Source: Pterobdella sp. o SKG-2022 (taxonomy: Eukaryota > Annelida > Clitellata > Hirudinida > Piscicolidae). Taken from it: a DNA stretch of 64,000 nt. The stretch covers positions 5,322,925 through 5,386,924 of the forward strand of contig OZ038322.1 of assembly GCA_964035795.1 (NCBI GenBank), given 5' to 3'. The first letter of the stretch is position 1. Each line of letters opens with the position of its first letter. A program made the translations under genes and the position numbers. The notes below the pieces were generated by a model. The model saw only the letters and a program-made list of their open reading frames with translations, was not told where the DNA came from and did not search any database. Positions 1 to 11,600 of the stretch are shown in pieces.

Positions 1-663
1 AAAACCCTGTATTAGTTTGTAGTTGAATTTGAAGTAGTTTTTTTGGATTGGCATAACGAACATACATAGCAATGTACAATCCACAGTTTCGAGTGTACGG
101 TTTTTATTCTGATACTGTACACAAAAGTTTTATTAAGAAAGAAAAACACTTGGAATAAAAAAAAATTAGAATTCCAAGTTAATATTTTCACTTGTTTCAT
201 TGAATATATGAGCATTATAACGACAGTATATCACAATGCCTTCAAAAAATCTCAGATTTTCACTTGATTGGTTTTCAAATAAGTATTTAAATTGAATTTT
301 TCCAGTTATATTAATTGATTTAATTGAATTAAGTTCACTGATTATTGCGGGTTGCGCAAGTGTTTGTGATCAATTTAATCAAGGCAGCGTGTTATCCTTC
401 TATATGCAGCCACTCTTCAAGAGTTTCAAAGATTTATTTTATTAAATACATTTTTTGCATAAATCGAAATAAAAAATTTAAATTTTTAACTAATTTGAAA
501 ATCATTTCTTCCGTGAAATTCAAATTGATTCTAGGTTAGATGAATAAATAATGCAGACGAATTAATGAAGCCGAATAATTTTCTCCCACAATTTCTGCAT
601 ACAGTTTTTGTTTACTAAATCAATTTTTGCACAAATTTTCACCCCCTGATGAAACATTTTCAG
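1..663. other. AT-rich sequence, no gene recognised
   Basis: I see no exon here. It is probably intron of the FERM gene that continues from the left: the first recognisable exon at 664 enters in phase 2, so upstream coding exons must exist outside the window or be unrecognised in this stretch. Confidence 0.4.
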
Positions 664-3600
664 ACTCCCATGCTCCTTTTCAACACTTGCCATTCTTGGT
701 TCATACTTGGTTCAATCGCACTTGGGAGATTACGACATACAAGACAAAAAAGATGGTACAGACAATTTTCAACGCAAAATTTTAATACTAATTTTTGAAT
801 TTATAATATATTTATAATATTTATAATTTTTAAACCAATAACGTTTTTTTAACATTAATTTAAATTCTTGCTGAAACAAAGTTGCCGACTAACCACGCCT
901 TTAAATTGCGTGCACTGCATTCCAATAAATTTTATCGCCATAACAAACAATTTTTATTCAGGCAAATTTTTAATACAAATATTGGTTATATTTGATAAAT
1001 AAATAATCATGGTTTCAGTACAAGTCCAAAAAGCCTCATCGTTGCTATGTTTGCAGTCTATATCAGAGTCTGTGCCAAGCAAAAATTCAGGACACCTTTT
1101 TGAAACCGTATCTACCCTCCACAAATATAGAAGGTTTAAATAAGTATTTAATGGTTTTTTGGTATTTATTTAAACATTAATTCGTGTTAAAAATGAAAGC
1201 ACGAGAGAATTTCCATTTAATTTTAACGACAAAAGAAGGGCATTTTACTTTTCAATGCATCGCTTCAATGCAAGTTTTAAAAGAAGAATGTCCATCATCG
1301 TTACATCTTTTAATATTAAAATATTTGAGAAGTTTAATTATCATTCATGTTTGAGCAGTAAAAATTAATCTTTCATGTACTTCGTCTAGATTCTCAAAAG
1401 CTGCATGAAATCGAATAATATGAAAAATCTTGCAAGCAATTAATTGTTGCTTTAAATAAAACCACAACCATACCAGTATATTTTCAATATTATCATCAAA
1501 TGTTTCGTTGCTCAATTTGAAATTTTATTGTTCATTTATCCATAAAATCGTTGGCACACACATCAGTTTTCTCATTCCTTCACTCATCCAACCTTCAATT
1601 GGTCCATCTATTAATTTATCCAACATGTTTACTCACAGTATCTTTTTTAGTTTTTCTCATACTTTTAATCATACACACACGTATCATCTATTACATGTTT
1701 CCAATCATACACACACGTATCATCTATTACATGTTTCCAATCATACACACACGTATCATCTATTACATGTTTCCAATCATACACACACGTATCATCTATT
1801 ACATGTTTCCAATCATGCACACACGTATCATCTATTACATGTTTCCAATCATACACACACGTATCATCTATTTCATGCATGCAAAACAAAGCATTTCATT
1901 CAAAGTGGTCTCTCACCCTCTTGCGCTGAAAGTTGTTACCTCATAAATGCCTGCAAACTTCCTTTCTATGGCATCCACCAGTACTCAGCCCAGGTATTTT
2001 TTGTTTGCTACGAGTCGCAATATATTACCAAAACCAATAAACAAAAGCATTTGACTCTGAAAATGGCCTGAAAATTTTATTTAGCTCATAAATACTCTTG
2101 TGTTTTTTTTTGTTCATTCATGCATGTGTTTTTAGGATAATGAAGGACGAGAAGTAGAGTTAGGCGTTGGATGGTCGGGACTGGTGATATGCAAAGATTT
2201 CGTGCAACTGAAAAACTTCACTTGGCCCAAAATACTCAGCGTTTCTTTCAAAAATTCCGACTTTGTTCTCAAAAGCAAAATTTCAGAAAAAGATAATAAA
2301 GCTGAAAAGGTAATTTATATTCAAACAAAATTTCATTCTTTTTTAATATGCTTCAATACTTCAAAATAAGTTGACATTTAAAAAATCAGGTTGAATCTTC
2401 AAAGAAAGTTCAACATTTCAAGTTTTCTAGTTATAGAACTGCCAGACATTTTTGGAGACTTGTTGTAGATCACCACACATTTTTCAGGTCGACCATCTAA
2501 ACTTGTACAACACTTCATGTACGATAGTTCCATCAAACTCCTATATGCATTTTGTAGTTTTGAACTTCACACATGTTCAGAGATTAGTTTGTACTTTACC
2601 TAAAAGCTTTATAATATTATACCTCGCATTAAGCAAACATTAAAAAGCACCGTTTCTTCGACATATAGACATGAAAGTTGCAAAAAATCTATACTTGTAG
2701 AATGAAAGAGCTACCTGAACGCAAAAAAGGAAACTGGTTATTGAGATCAGAAACATTAAAGTCTCTCACAAGGAGCTCTAGTGATTTTAGGTTTTAATTA
2801 AATTTTCTTGCATCAAATATACATTTCCTTATTATTTTAAATAATATAGATATAAAATTTTTATTTAATAAGAAATATGATAATATTAATTTTAAAAAAA
2901 TTGTAATTTGGTTTTCAATGAAAAATTTTTTTGAAAGCTCATTTAAAAATTCATAACAAAAACAATATAAAAAACTAAAACATTGTGAACATTTATGATT
3001 CAAAAAACTAAAAATTTAATTTTTTGATATTAGTTTTGAAATAAACCTAATCGTAAATATTGAGATTCGAGGGGCGGACATATTACCAGAGTCTTGAAGC
3101 CTCGGCCCTCATTAATCGGCCTGCCCCCTCTTTCCAACGTCGTTGTTTCAACGGTTTGTAAATCACTTTTTTAATGCACAAAAAGTTTTCGCTTTTTTTT
3201 GGCGTTTTATTTTTTGAAAAATACCTTTTTTTGCTTCAAATTTTCACGCGGAAGTTTCAAATACATCTCACAGAGCTTTCAAAGTCTAAGTCGTTGCACA
3301 CTTCTGTGGAAACGAAAATGAACTCCAAACAGTTCCTATCACACCACGATATTTGCTCACATGTTTGAATTATTAATTATCGATCAATAGTGCCTATTAT
3401 ACAATAAGAATTTGTCTCAAAAACTGTTCGGTATCTTTCCAATATTAATTAATTATGTACATATATAACTATTTAATATTAGTATTTCATTTCGTAATTT
3501 GTTTTGATTTAAATCAACACATTAAACGCTTTGAAAGCTTATTAAGTGTTTTATTACTCCAGGTGATCTCCCCAACAGAAAGCACTCACACAAAAGGGCT

Positions 3601-4531
3601 CTTTGGAGCTCGAAACAAAAAAGCATTCTCTGTTTTCAAAACTAAGGTATCATCATAATATGAAAACTTGATAGTTGTTTCATGGAAAACTTGATAGTTG
3701 TTTCATTGAAAACTTGATAATTGTTTCATGGAATATTTTTATCTTAAACAATATTTAATACATTATTCAGCCTTGTAGTCCCATAACTGCAACCCCTGCA
3801 TCGAGCTCTACTTCGGTTGTTTAAGTTTTCTTTAAATGATTTGAGTTAAGAGGATTAACTAAAAGAATGTCGATAAAAACGAAAAAGATTTGAAAAATGA
3901 TGTTTAAGTATAAAATTTTTTAAAATTAAAAATATTGTAGTGAAGTGCTTTAAGAAACATCTTGAAACACATGATAGGACTATTTTGAGTATCACAAACC
4001 CTTGTGTTTATTTAGCATGCTTTAAAAGATGGTCTTAGAAAAAAATGAATGATGAATAAGATGGCAGTGTCACTATAAAACCATCTCATTTGGAACTTTT
4101 TTTCAATTTTTTTTTCTATAAACTGCTATTTAAGCTGGAAAAAATTGGGCTTGAATACACATCTTAAAATCGTTCTATGCATCCAAAAAAAATATATTTT
4201 AAAAAGTATTTATTGTTAATAAGATATATTTTTTCATTGAATCATTATTTCAAAAATTAATTGAAATGTGAAAATTTTTTAAAAATCAATAAATTAAAAT
4301 TTCAGACTACTTTTTCAACAAGAGCTGAGATCGAAGCAAACACATGGCAATCCAAACAGGCTGCCCACCAAAAGTTTAATAACAGGACACGATACAAAAC
4401 CGTTAGAAGCGTTTGTACTTTGAATAAACTTTTCTGATTTCAAAAGCTAATCTTTGTTTTATAATAAATTGCAGAAAAAAAACCAAAAACTTCTCGAAGC
4501 GAAAAGAGTCATGTCACTTGATGATTTTTGA
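664..4531 (+). CDS. FERM-domain protein of the band 4.1 superfamily, 5' partial
   Basis: Exons read at 664-755, 1067-1133, 1906-1993, 2136-2309, 2390-2487, 3563-3646, 4306-4410 (or 4401) and 4475-4531. The first reads LPCSF...[14 protein letters not shown], a hallmark of the FERM F2 lobe. The next two carry the SxxLHKYR and GLSPSCAE...YGIH segments. The exon at 2136 begins the F3 lobe ([19 protein letters not shown]) and 2390-2487 closes it with [16 protein letters not shown]. The last exons give a basic FERM-adjacent stretch and stop at 4531 after MSLDDF. Such proteins link membrane proteins to the spectrin-actin cortex. The protein ends soon after the FERM region, so it lacks a long tail. 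The junction 2487 to 3563 does not keep phase (a TGA would follow), so an exon is missing or the boundary is wrong. The 5' half is outside the window. Family is secure, subfamily is not. Confidence 0.82.
1670..1876. repeat. 36-bp minisatellite, six copies
   Basis: Six near-perfect copies of a 36-bp unit beginning CATACACACACGTATCATCT, at 1670, 1706, 1742, 1778, 1814 and 1850; the fifth has one substitution and the last is truncated. It sits in the FERM-gene intron, ending about 30 bp before the acceptor at 1905. The period is a multiple of three and all copies are open in several frames on both strands. Confidence 0.95.
3662..3730. repeat. 23-bp tandem repeat, three copies
   Basis: Three copies of a 23-bp unit starting GAAAACTTGATAGTTGTTTC, at 3662, 3685 and 3708, with single-base differences. 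It lies just downstream of the FERM exon ending at 3646. Confidence 0.85.
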
Positions 4532-5190
4532 CAACAAAAAATATTTAATTTTCTGCTTTTTGGCTTCCCTTCATAAAATTTTTAATTAATTCGTTCAAAA
4601 GTGAACTTTGCTCTTTCAGATTTATTTTGTATTTGGTTTCTATCAATTGTTCAAAGTTTGTTTAAATGCTCAAATTTGTTTACAATACTGGCATTTTGAA
4701 CTTCAGCTAATTTTTACATGTTTTTCAATTTCTTGAGCAGGCTTCTTGTTTGTTTCTAGCTTTAAACCTCAAAATGTCTTTCCTACATTTCAAAAACAAC
4801 AAAAATAAGAAAAAACTAAGCATTCTAAGCTTTCTTTTCACAAATCGATTCATTTCAATAAACGCCTTTAAACTGTGCATTATTTAATAAAATTAACCTT
4901 TTAATCACCGAATTCTTTTAATGACTAAAAATGTTTGTGAACACTACAATGAGTTAGTCTGAAAAACTTTTCATGGCATGATTTCTAATTGAAATTTAAT
5001 GTCATTTTATATGTCACCAAAAGAAAATTATTTGATGAAAAAAAATTAAAGTTCATATAAAAAAGGCATTTCAACATTCAATCAACTAAGTCAAAATTTT
5101 TTGAAAAAAATCAATGAGCTAAGTTATGATGAATTTCAAATTGATATGTATTTTACACCTGCCAATCATTGGTACATATATAAGTTACTG
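4532..5190. other. intergenic AT-rich spacer
   Basis: No exon seen. AATAAA-like hexamers near 4855 and 4886 could serve 3'-end formation of the FERM gene. The stretch runs into the assembly gap. Confidence 0.4.
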
Positions 5191-5390
5191 NNNNNNNNNN
5201 NNNNNNNNNNNNNNNNNNNNNNNNNNNNNNNNNNNNNNNNNNNNNNNNNNNNNNNNNNNNNNNNNNNNNNNNNNNNNNNNNNNNNNNNNNNNNNNNNNNN
5301 NNNNNNNNNNNNNNNNNNNNNNNNNNNNNNNNNNNNNNNNNNNNNNNNNNNNNNNNNNNNNNNNNNNNNNNNNNNNNNNNNNNNNNNNNN
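5191..5390. other. assembly gap (200 N)
   Basis: A run of exactly 200 N, the usual placeholder for a scaffold gap of unknown size. It begins 236 bp before the start codon of D2HGDH copy A, so the promoter and upstream sequence of that gene are not visible. Confidence 0.99.
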
Positions 5391-5425
5391 ATAGGATTAT
5401 TTTAAAACAAAAGAAGTTTTGAAGA

Positions 5426-8267
5426 ATGTTAAAGAAACTTTCCTCAAACTTTTATAAAAGCTCAGTGAGATTATTTGCATCGGCAACACGGGGTAAATAC
5501 GAAATCTTAACAAACGGTGATGTAGATCATTTCAAAAGTATTTTGAAGGAACCTTCAATGGTTTTGACTGATGATGAAGATTTACAAAGCTATAATACAG
5601 ATTGGTTGCGCATTTATGAAGGTTGCCAAAAAATTTTGCACCATTTCATTAACTTGATCATTTTTTTATCTGTGCTAGGACAGTTCATCCAACTTTATTT
5701 TCTTAGGCCAAAGCAAGTTAGTTTTGAGACCAAAAACAACAGAACAAGTTTCTAAAATACTGGAGTACTGTAATAAAAGAAATCTAGCAATAGTTCCACA
5801 AGGAGGTAACACAGGATTAGTAGGAGGGAGTGTTCCAGTGTTTGATGAAGTCATCTTGTCCACTCAGTTAATGAACCAAGTGCTTTCTTTTGAACCAACA
5901 AGTGGTGAGTAGTATGTTTCAAATTTATAACTTGAAAATTTATTTTTTCTTTAAAAAGTTATTTACAATAATTCAGAAAGTTATTGTATATACATGATTT
6001 TAACTTGAAGAATTCATTATTTTACAATGAATGGTCAATCTTCCAAGGAGTTTTAACATGTCAAGCAGGGTGTGTATTAGAATCCCTCAATGATTATTTG
6101 AATCCTTCCCAGTTTATGATTCCTTGGGATTTAGGAGCTAAAGGTTATATCTTTAATGAACTACTTTTAGAATTATTTTAAAGGGGTGAACTTCTGTAGG
6201 TTCATGTCAAATAGGAGGCAATGTTTCAACAAATGCTGGAGGTCTCAGGTTACTCAGATATGGTTCCTTGCATTCATCAGTTCTTGGAGTAGAAGCTGTA
6301 AGTGGTGGAATTGTAAAGTGACTTATTGCATCAAAAATCCTCATCTCTGGCCAACTTTAATTGAAATGTTATTTAATACTCAGTTGTTAGAAGAAAAGTT
6401 TATTTTTCAATACGTCTTTTGACAAATAGCAGTTTTTCAAGTATTATATTAAAAATTAAAAGTTGAAGTTACCAAATGAAAAAATACATGGTACGTTTCA
6501 TAAATAATTAATTCTGAATAATTTATAAAGCAAGCAAACTCTTACAAGTGCAATGTGATGATCTGATTATCACTGTTTTTCAAAAACTCTCATATGAGCT
6601 GAAACAATTTTTAGCAATTTTAGCTTTAAAAACTAAATTATAATTCATATATCAAGGTTGTGAATAATTAGCCTCAAAATTTTGGATTCTGAAAACACGC
6701 AGTATTTAAATTTTTTATTTTAACAAAGCTTTTCGATATATTCTATATCATCATCAGGTAACTGATTCACATATTACGGTAATATTTAATGTAATCTGAT
6801 TGAAGTAAAACGTAAACACTCGAAAACTTGATAAATTACAGAGATTTTCAATTGGGTGAAAAGTTCAACTATTGTCAAGTGATTGTAGTTTACTTTGCAT
6901 TAAATGCCTTTCATATTCTATTTTTAACCTCTAGGTCTTAGCTAATGGATCAGTGGTGGATTTTTTATCGACAATGCGAAAGGACAACTCAGGTTACCAT
7001 CTAAGGCACCTCTTCATAGGCTCTGAAGGAACACTAGGAGTCGTTACCAAAGTCTCTGTTCTTTGTGCAAAACTATCCAACTCTGTGAACCTTGCTATGT
7101 GCAGTCAGTATAGATATTCATAGTGACTAGCTTTGTTTTACGTAATCTTATTTTGAATACTTATTATTTTTCTCATTAGGTTGTGAATCGTTTGAACACG
7201 TTAAAAAGATGTTGAGTATAGCTAAAGAACAGTTGGGAGAAATTTTGTCTGCTTTCGAAGTGATGGACGATCCTTCAATGCAATGCGTAGAAGATTATCT
7301 AGGAACCAAAGTTCCCATAGGCCGCTCTGGCTTTTACGTCATCGTTGAAACCTCCGGATCGCTTTCGGAACATGATCAAGATAAACTGACGAGATTTATC
7401 GATAGTTTGGACGGCATCATTGCTGATGGTACCTTGGCGCTTGATTCTTCTAAAATTAAAGTAAAAGAATTTCAACTTCAAATATAAACTATCATTTTAT
7501 TGCTCCCCAAAATTTTCACAAAGAATCTTTGGAAATTTCGAGAAACCGCTTACAATGGGCTTGTGAAACAGGGCTTTATTTATAATTATGATGTTTCCCT
7601 CCCTCTTTCTCATTACTACGATGTAGTGGATATAATGAAGAAAAAATTAGGGAAAAATGTGAAGTCTGTGTGCGGTTTAGGTCACGTAGGAGATGGTATA
7701 TTAGCTTTTAATTTTCAAAACCTTCATGTCTTTATTAGCTATAATTCAAATCCCAATAACGCTGTCATATCCATCTTTTATATTTTTTTTTCGATTCAGG
7801 TAATCTACATTTAATCGTTATAGACGATAAATATGACGAAAATAAAAAGAAAAAAATAGACAGTGTATTATTTGACTACGTGTTGAAACAAAAGGGAAGC
7901 ATAAGTGCAGAACATGGCGTGGGACTTGACAAGAGGGACCATCTGCACTTGTCTAGATCTGAAGAAAGCATAAGTATGCCAAAATGACTTGAAATTTTAT
8001 TTTAGAAACTTGAAAATCTACTCTAAGATTAGATTAGAAAGTGGACAGATTTTCAAGGGTAGTTTACACCTTTGAATACTTGATAGTTTATCTTTAATCT
8101 AGCCTATTAAAATTTTTGTTTTAAGCTAATGCATTTAATCCAGTCGTCGTTAAATTCACAAAAGGTTTATCTAATTTATGTTTGCAGACTTGATGAGAAA
8201 TATGAAGGGTGTTTTGGATCCGAATCACATACTTAATCCTTATAAAGTTCTCCCTTTGACCCATTGA
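5426..8267 (+). CDS. D2HGDH: D-2-hydroxyglutarate dehydrogenase, copy A (diverged paralogue)
   Basis: Nine exons: 5426-5621, 5707-5904, 6048-6143, 6200-6297, 6935-7103, 7180-7460, 7524-7695, 7800-7973 and 8188-8267; every junction keeps phase. The family is an FAD-dependent mitochondrial enzyme oxidising D-2-hydroxyglutarate to 2-oxoglutarate. The FAD-site motif [13 protein letters not shown], the CQAGCVLE and [10 protein letters not shown] segments and [16 protein letters not shown] are intact. The zinc ligands appear as GHVGDGNLHL and SAEHGVG. However, two residues that contact substrate in the human enzyme are changed: the Lys of the VYKYD segment is Asn (codon 7584-7586), and the Asn two residues after the second zinc His is Ile (codon 7814-7816). 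Copy B keeps both. The N-terminus is basic and hydroxylated, as in a mitochondrial presequence. An AATAAA lies at 8290. No stop or frameshift was seen, so the gene should make protein, but its activity on D-2-hydroxyglutarate is doubtful. Confidence 0.93.
6722..6776. repeat. half copy of the AAGCTTTTCG foldback family
   Basis: Reads AAAGCTTTTCGATATATTC and then TCATCATCAGGTAACT. This is one arm of the palindrome found at 58616-58674 (reverse complement). It lies in an intron of D2HGDH copy A. Confidence 0.6.
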
Positions 8268-8663
8268 AAACACTATTGACATCTAACAGAATAAATCGCT
8301 TACTGATGTTTGACCCATTGATTCATTTTTCAATTTATTTCATCTTTTAATATTTTAATCCCATTTAAACTGAAAGATACAAAAATCTTCCAAACGAGTT
8401 TAAAATAATTCTTTGAATTTTTTTATATAACTTTAAAATAAACTAAAATCTCTAAATATTAAACAACTTTGAATCAATATATCGATAGTGAATTTTCATC
8501 AAGTGAACATTCCTCTGAAAGGAGTGTTTGAAATTTTAAAATAAACGCTAAGAAAAAATACACAGTATATTGAAACGATCAAAAAAAGTATCTTATTTCA
8601 AGTTTCAGTCAAGAAAAATCTAAAAGTTATCAGTGGTGTTTGATTTTAACAAAAGATAAATTT
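8268..8663. other. convergent spacer between D2HGDH copy A and the lectin/sushi gene
   Basis: No exon seen. It holds the 3' end of D2HGDH copy A (AATAAA at 8290-8295) and presumably the 3' UTR of the opposite gene. Confidence 0.45.
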
Positions 8664-11600
8664 TCAATTCGACGGTTTAACTCTATTTTTCTTGCGTGTT
8701 TTTATCACTCCATTGATGTTCTTTTTCATCAGTTGTAGATCAGTGATGATCTTCCTCAAATCAATGAAGAAAATGATCGCAAACACTATACCAACCACAA
8801 CACAAGCAATTGTACCTTATAGTTCAAATGTTATGCATTTTAACTTCTCTAAGTAATTATTATTCAAGTTAATTGCAAAATGTTAACTCACCCAAAGAAT
8901 GCGCTTGTGGGCTTTCCCAGGCCTTACCTGCTATGTCTGCGTTTATCGCATCCAGTGCTGTTTCGAGAGAAAGATTTTGATTTAAAAATTGTGTTCATTA
9001 AAGAACTGGAGCACTCTTGATAATCAATTTTGTGGATTTATTAAATTCCTTTGAAACTAACCGAAGCACGTTAAATATAACATAAAAATTAATAAAAAAT
9101 AAATAATTAATGCTTCTATGAAAGATCTTTAATAAATTTATTAAGCAAAATGAACAGCTATAATTTTTGATAAGTTTAGCTTCATCATAAAACATTAACA
9201 TAAAGCATTCCGCTAATGTTTTATGATAAGGCTAAACTTATCGAAAGTTATAGCTGTTCATTTTGCTTAATAAATTCACTAAAGTTCCCCCATCAATCGA
9301 TGTAACAAAATTTTCAAATATTATTTATGAGTAAATTTAAGATGTTCCTAAAAAGTGAAATAATTAATAAAGTATATAACTTAAAACACTTCAAGGAGAA
9401 ACAGACACAAAGTATTCAAAAAAACTAAACAACAAAAGGTCATTACAAACTAACCATAGCATATCTCAATACTGGGTTGCCATTGCTTTGAAGGTTGGCA
9501 TGTAGAAATAAGATTGGTCAAGTTACCAGGCTGGTCATAAAAGGATTTGAAGGCATATCCTTCACTGAATTATAAGTTTGTATTAAATAATTTTTATTTA
9601 ATTTTCATTGTTGTATATTATCATTTTTATTATTTCATGAGTTAACTTTCAAATTTTTTTAAAATTATTTCTTCAGCAAAATCTTATATACACTATTTTT
9701 CCTGGTTTTTTTACAATTCACAAAATACATTGATTTAAAATATAATAAGTAAAGTAAAATCAAAACATTGCAAAATTTGACACGTTTCAGCTTATCACTA
9801 TGAACCCTTTTTAAAAGTATTTTACTTCATCAACTACTCTGCTGACCACGATTCCTTTTATATTCTCAGATAGCTTAATTAAAAACCTGCAATGATATTC
9901 CACAGAAGACAAGAAGTTGTTATCGGTAGTGTTGAAGATGGTTTGAGACCAATAGGGTAAAGGAGGACAAAACACGACTGAAGTTTTTGAAAATTTGCAC
10001 ACAAAAATTATAAAACTATATGTTGTTCAATTCAATGTACATTAAATAACATGTGTTTTGAGGGTGGATCAAACTGATAAGTCTTAAATCAATACAGACC
10101 TTCACACGGTTTAGGAAGCTCTGTCCATGTTGCATTCTCTGTACATGTCACCACCTATTGGGAGTTGATATCAGTGAAAAAATACATTTACAATGATCCC
10201 GCAGATTGACTGAAGAAACTTTATATGTTCGTTTTTATAGCTCAGTTGGTAGAGTATTAAACTAATTATCTAAAGGTACGAGTTTTGATCCCGCGTGGGC
10301 CGACAATTAGCACCTGTTCCACAGTGTGTTTTCGCTACATTAAATTTTTAGAAATTGCTTTTATCTACAAGTAAAAGCGTTTCATAAATAATGCATTAAC
10401 CTAAAATAACTCAAATAAAATGAATACATAATTAGTAACAAAAAGGCAATTACTAACGTAATGCCGTGTGTTGAGGATTATACATTAAGAAATTATGGGA
10501 TATTAATTTATTCCAGCCAACCTTCTTTTTGGTCTTGTCAGGGAATTGGAAGCCAGGGAGACAACTGAAAGTGACTTGGGAAGAATAAAATGTTTCATTG
10601 GAATCTTTAGTGGTGTTCTTGATGCTGGGAAGCTCAGGACAGTAAACAACTTAGAAGAAAATTCACGAGGTTTAAAATCAAAGATAAAGATATAATTTTC
10701 GCCAATACTCTCAAAAAATCTCTAAAAAATATACGTTGATAAAAGTTTTATCAATATTTGTTAGTTTTTAAACAACCAAACATTGAAATAGGCCTTTTTT
10801 ATTTGAAACTACTGAAATTCATTTTAAACTCAAATCGAACTTTGGCAGGTTGAGAAGTTCTTAGGAACCCAGACTGCATCTTCATTACATTCACGATGCT
10901 TTTCCATCTGATCAATTAGTTAATGTTTCAAGTAAATCTCAATTTTTTGTAAAGTAATTTAGTTTTGAGCAGAAGTAACCCAAATCAAACACACTTTAAT
11001 TACCCAACACAAAGCTTTTCGATCTCACGTTATCAAGTGGAGTATACAAAAAAATAGCTTCAAGTTATTTTCATACTAAAAAGTTTCAGTTGTTTGAGTT
11101 TACAACATGTACTGGAAAACTATTTATTCAAGCGTACTTCTCCATCGGCGTATTTGAAGCCAGGTTGACAAGTGTATTGCAGTATGGTGCCATAGACGGT
11201 GTCCGTAGTGGAGTTGACAGTGCTGTTGGAAAACAACTCAACAGGAGGACAAGACTTTACTGTGGCAAAATATACTCAATAAATATCATTCAAACTTCCA
11301 AATAATTTGATATATTTTGTTTAATAAGCAAATTGATTAAGATATAATTTGCATAATCTATTAAATAGTTTTGGATATATTAATGAATAATCCAGGTGGG
11401 AACTTTTGCAATCTTTGCTAGCGTCAAACGTGTCATTCCATATTCCTCCCACAAGACATTTTATGGCAAAGTAGGGTAGGTTGTCAGGTCTGTAGTAGCC
11501 TTTTTTGCAGTAGTATTTCACTACTACATACCTTATTTGAAATTTTTTTTTGTATTGATATTTTTTAATAAATATATTAGTTATATGAATACTATAGATA

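Noticed and set aside
1665..1889. Minus-strand frame reading a 12-residue repeat ([12 protein letters not shown])
   Set aside because: It is the reverse reading of the 36-bp minisatellite; any frame of this array is open. No gene context.
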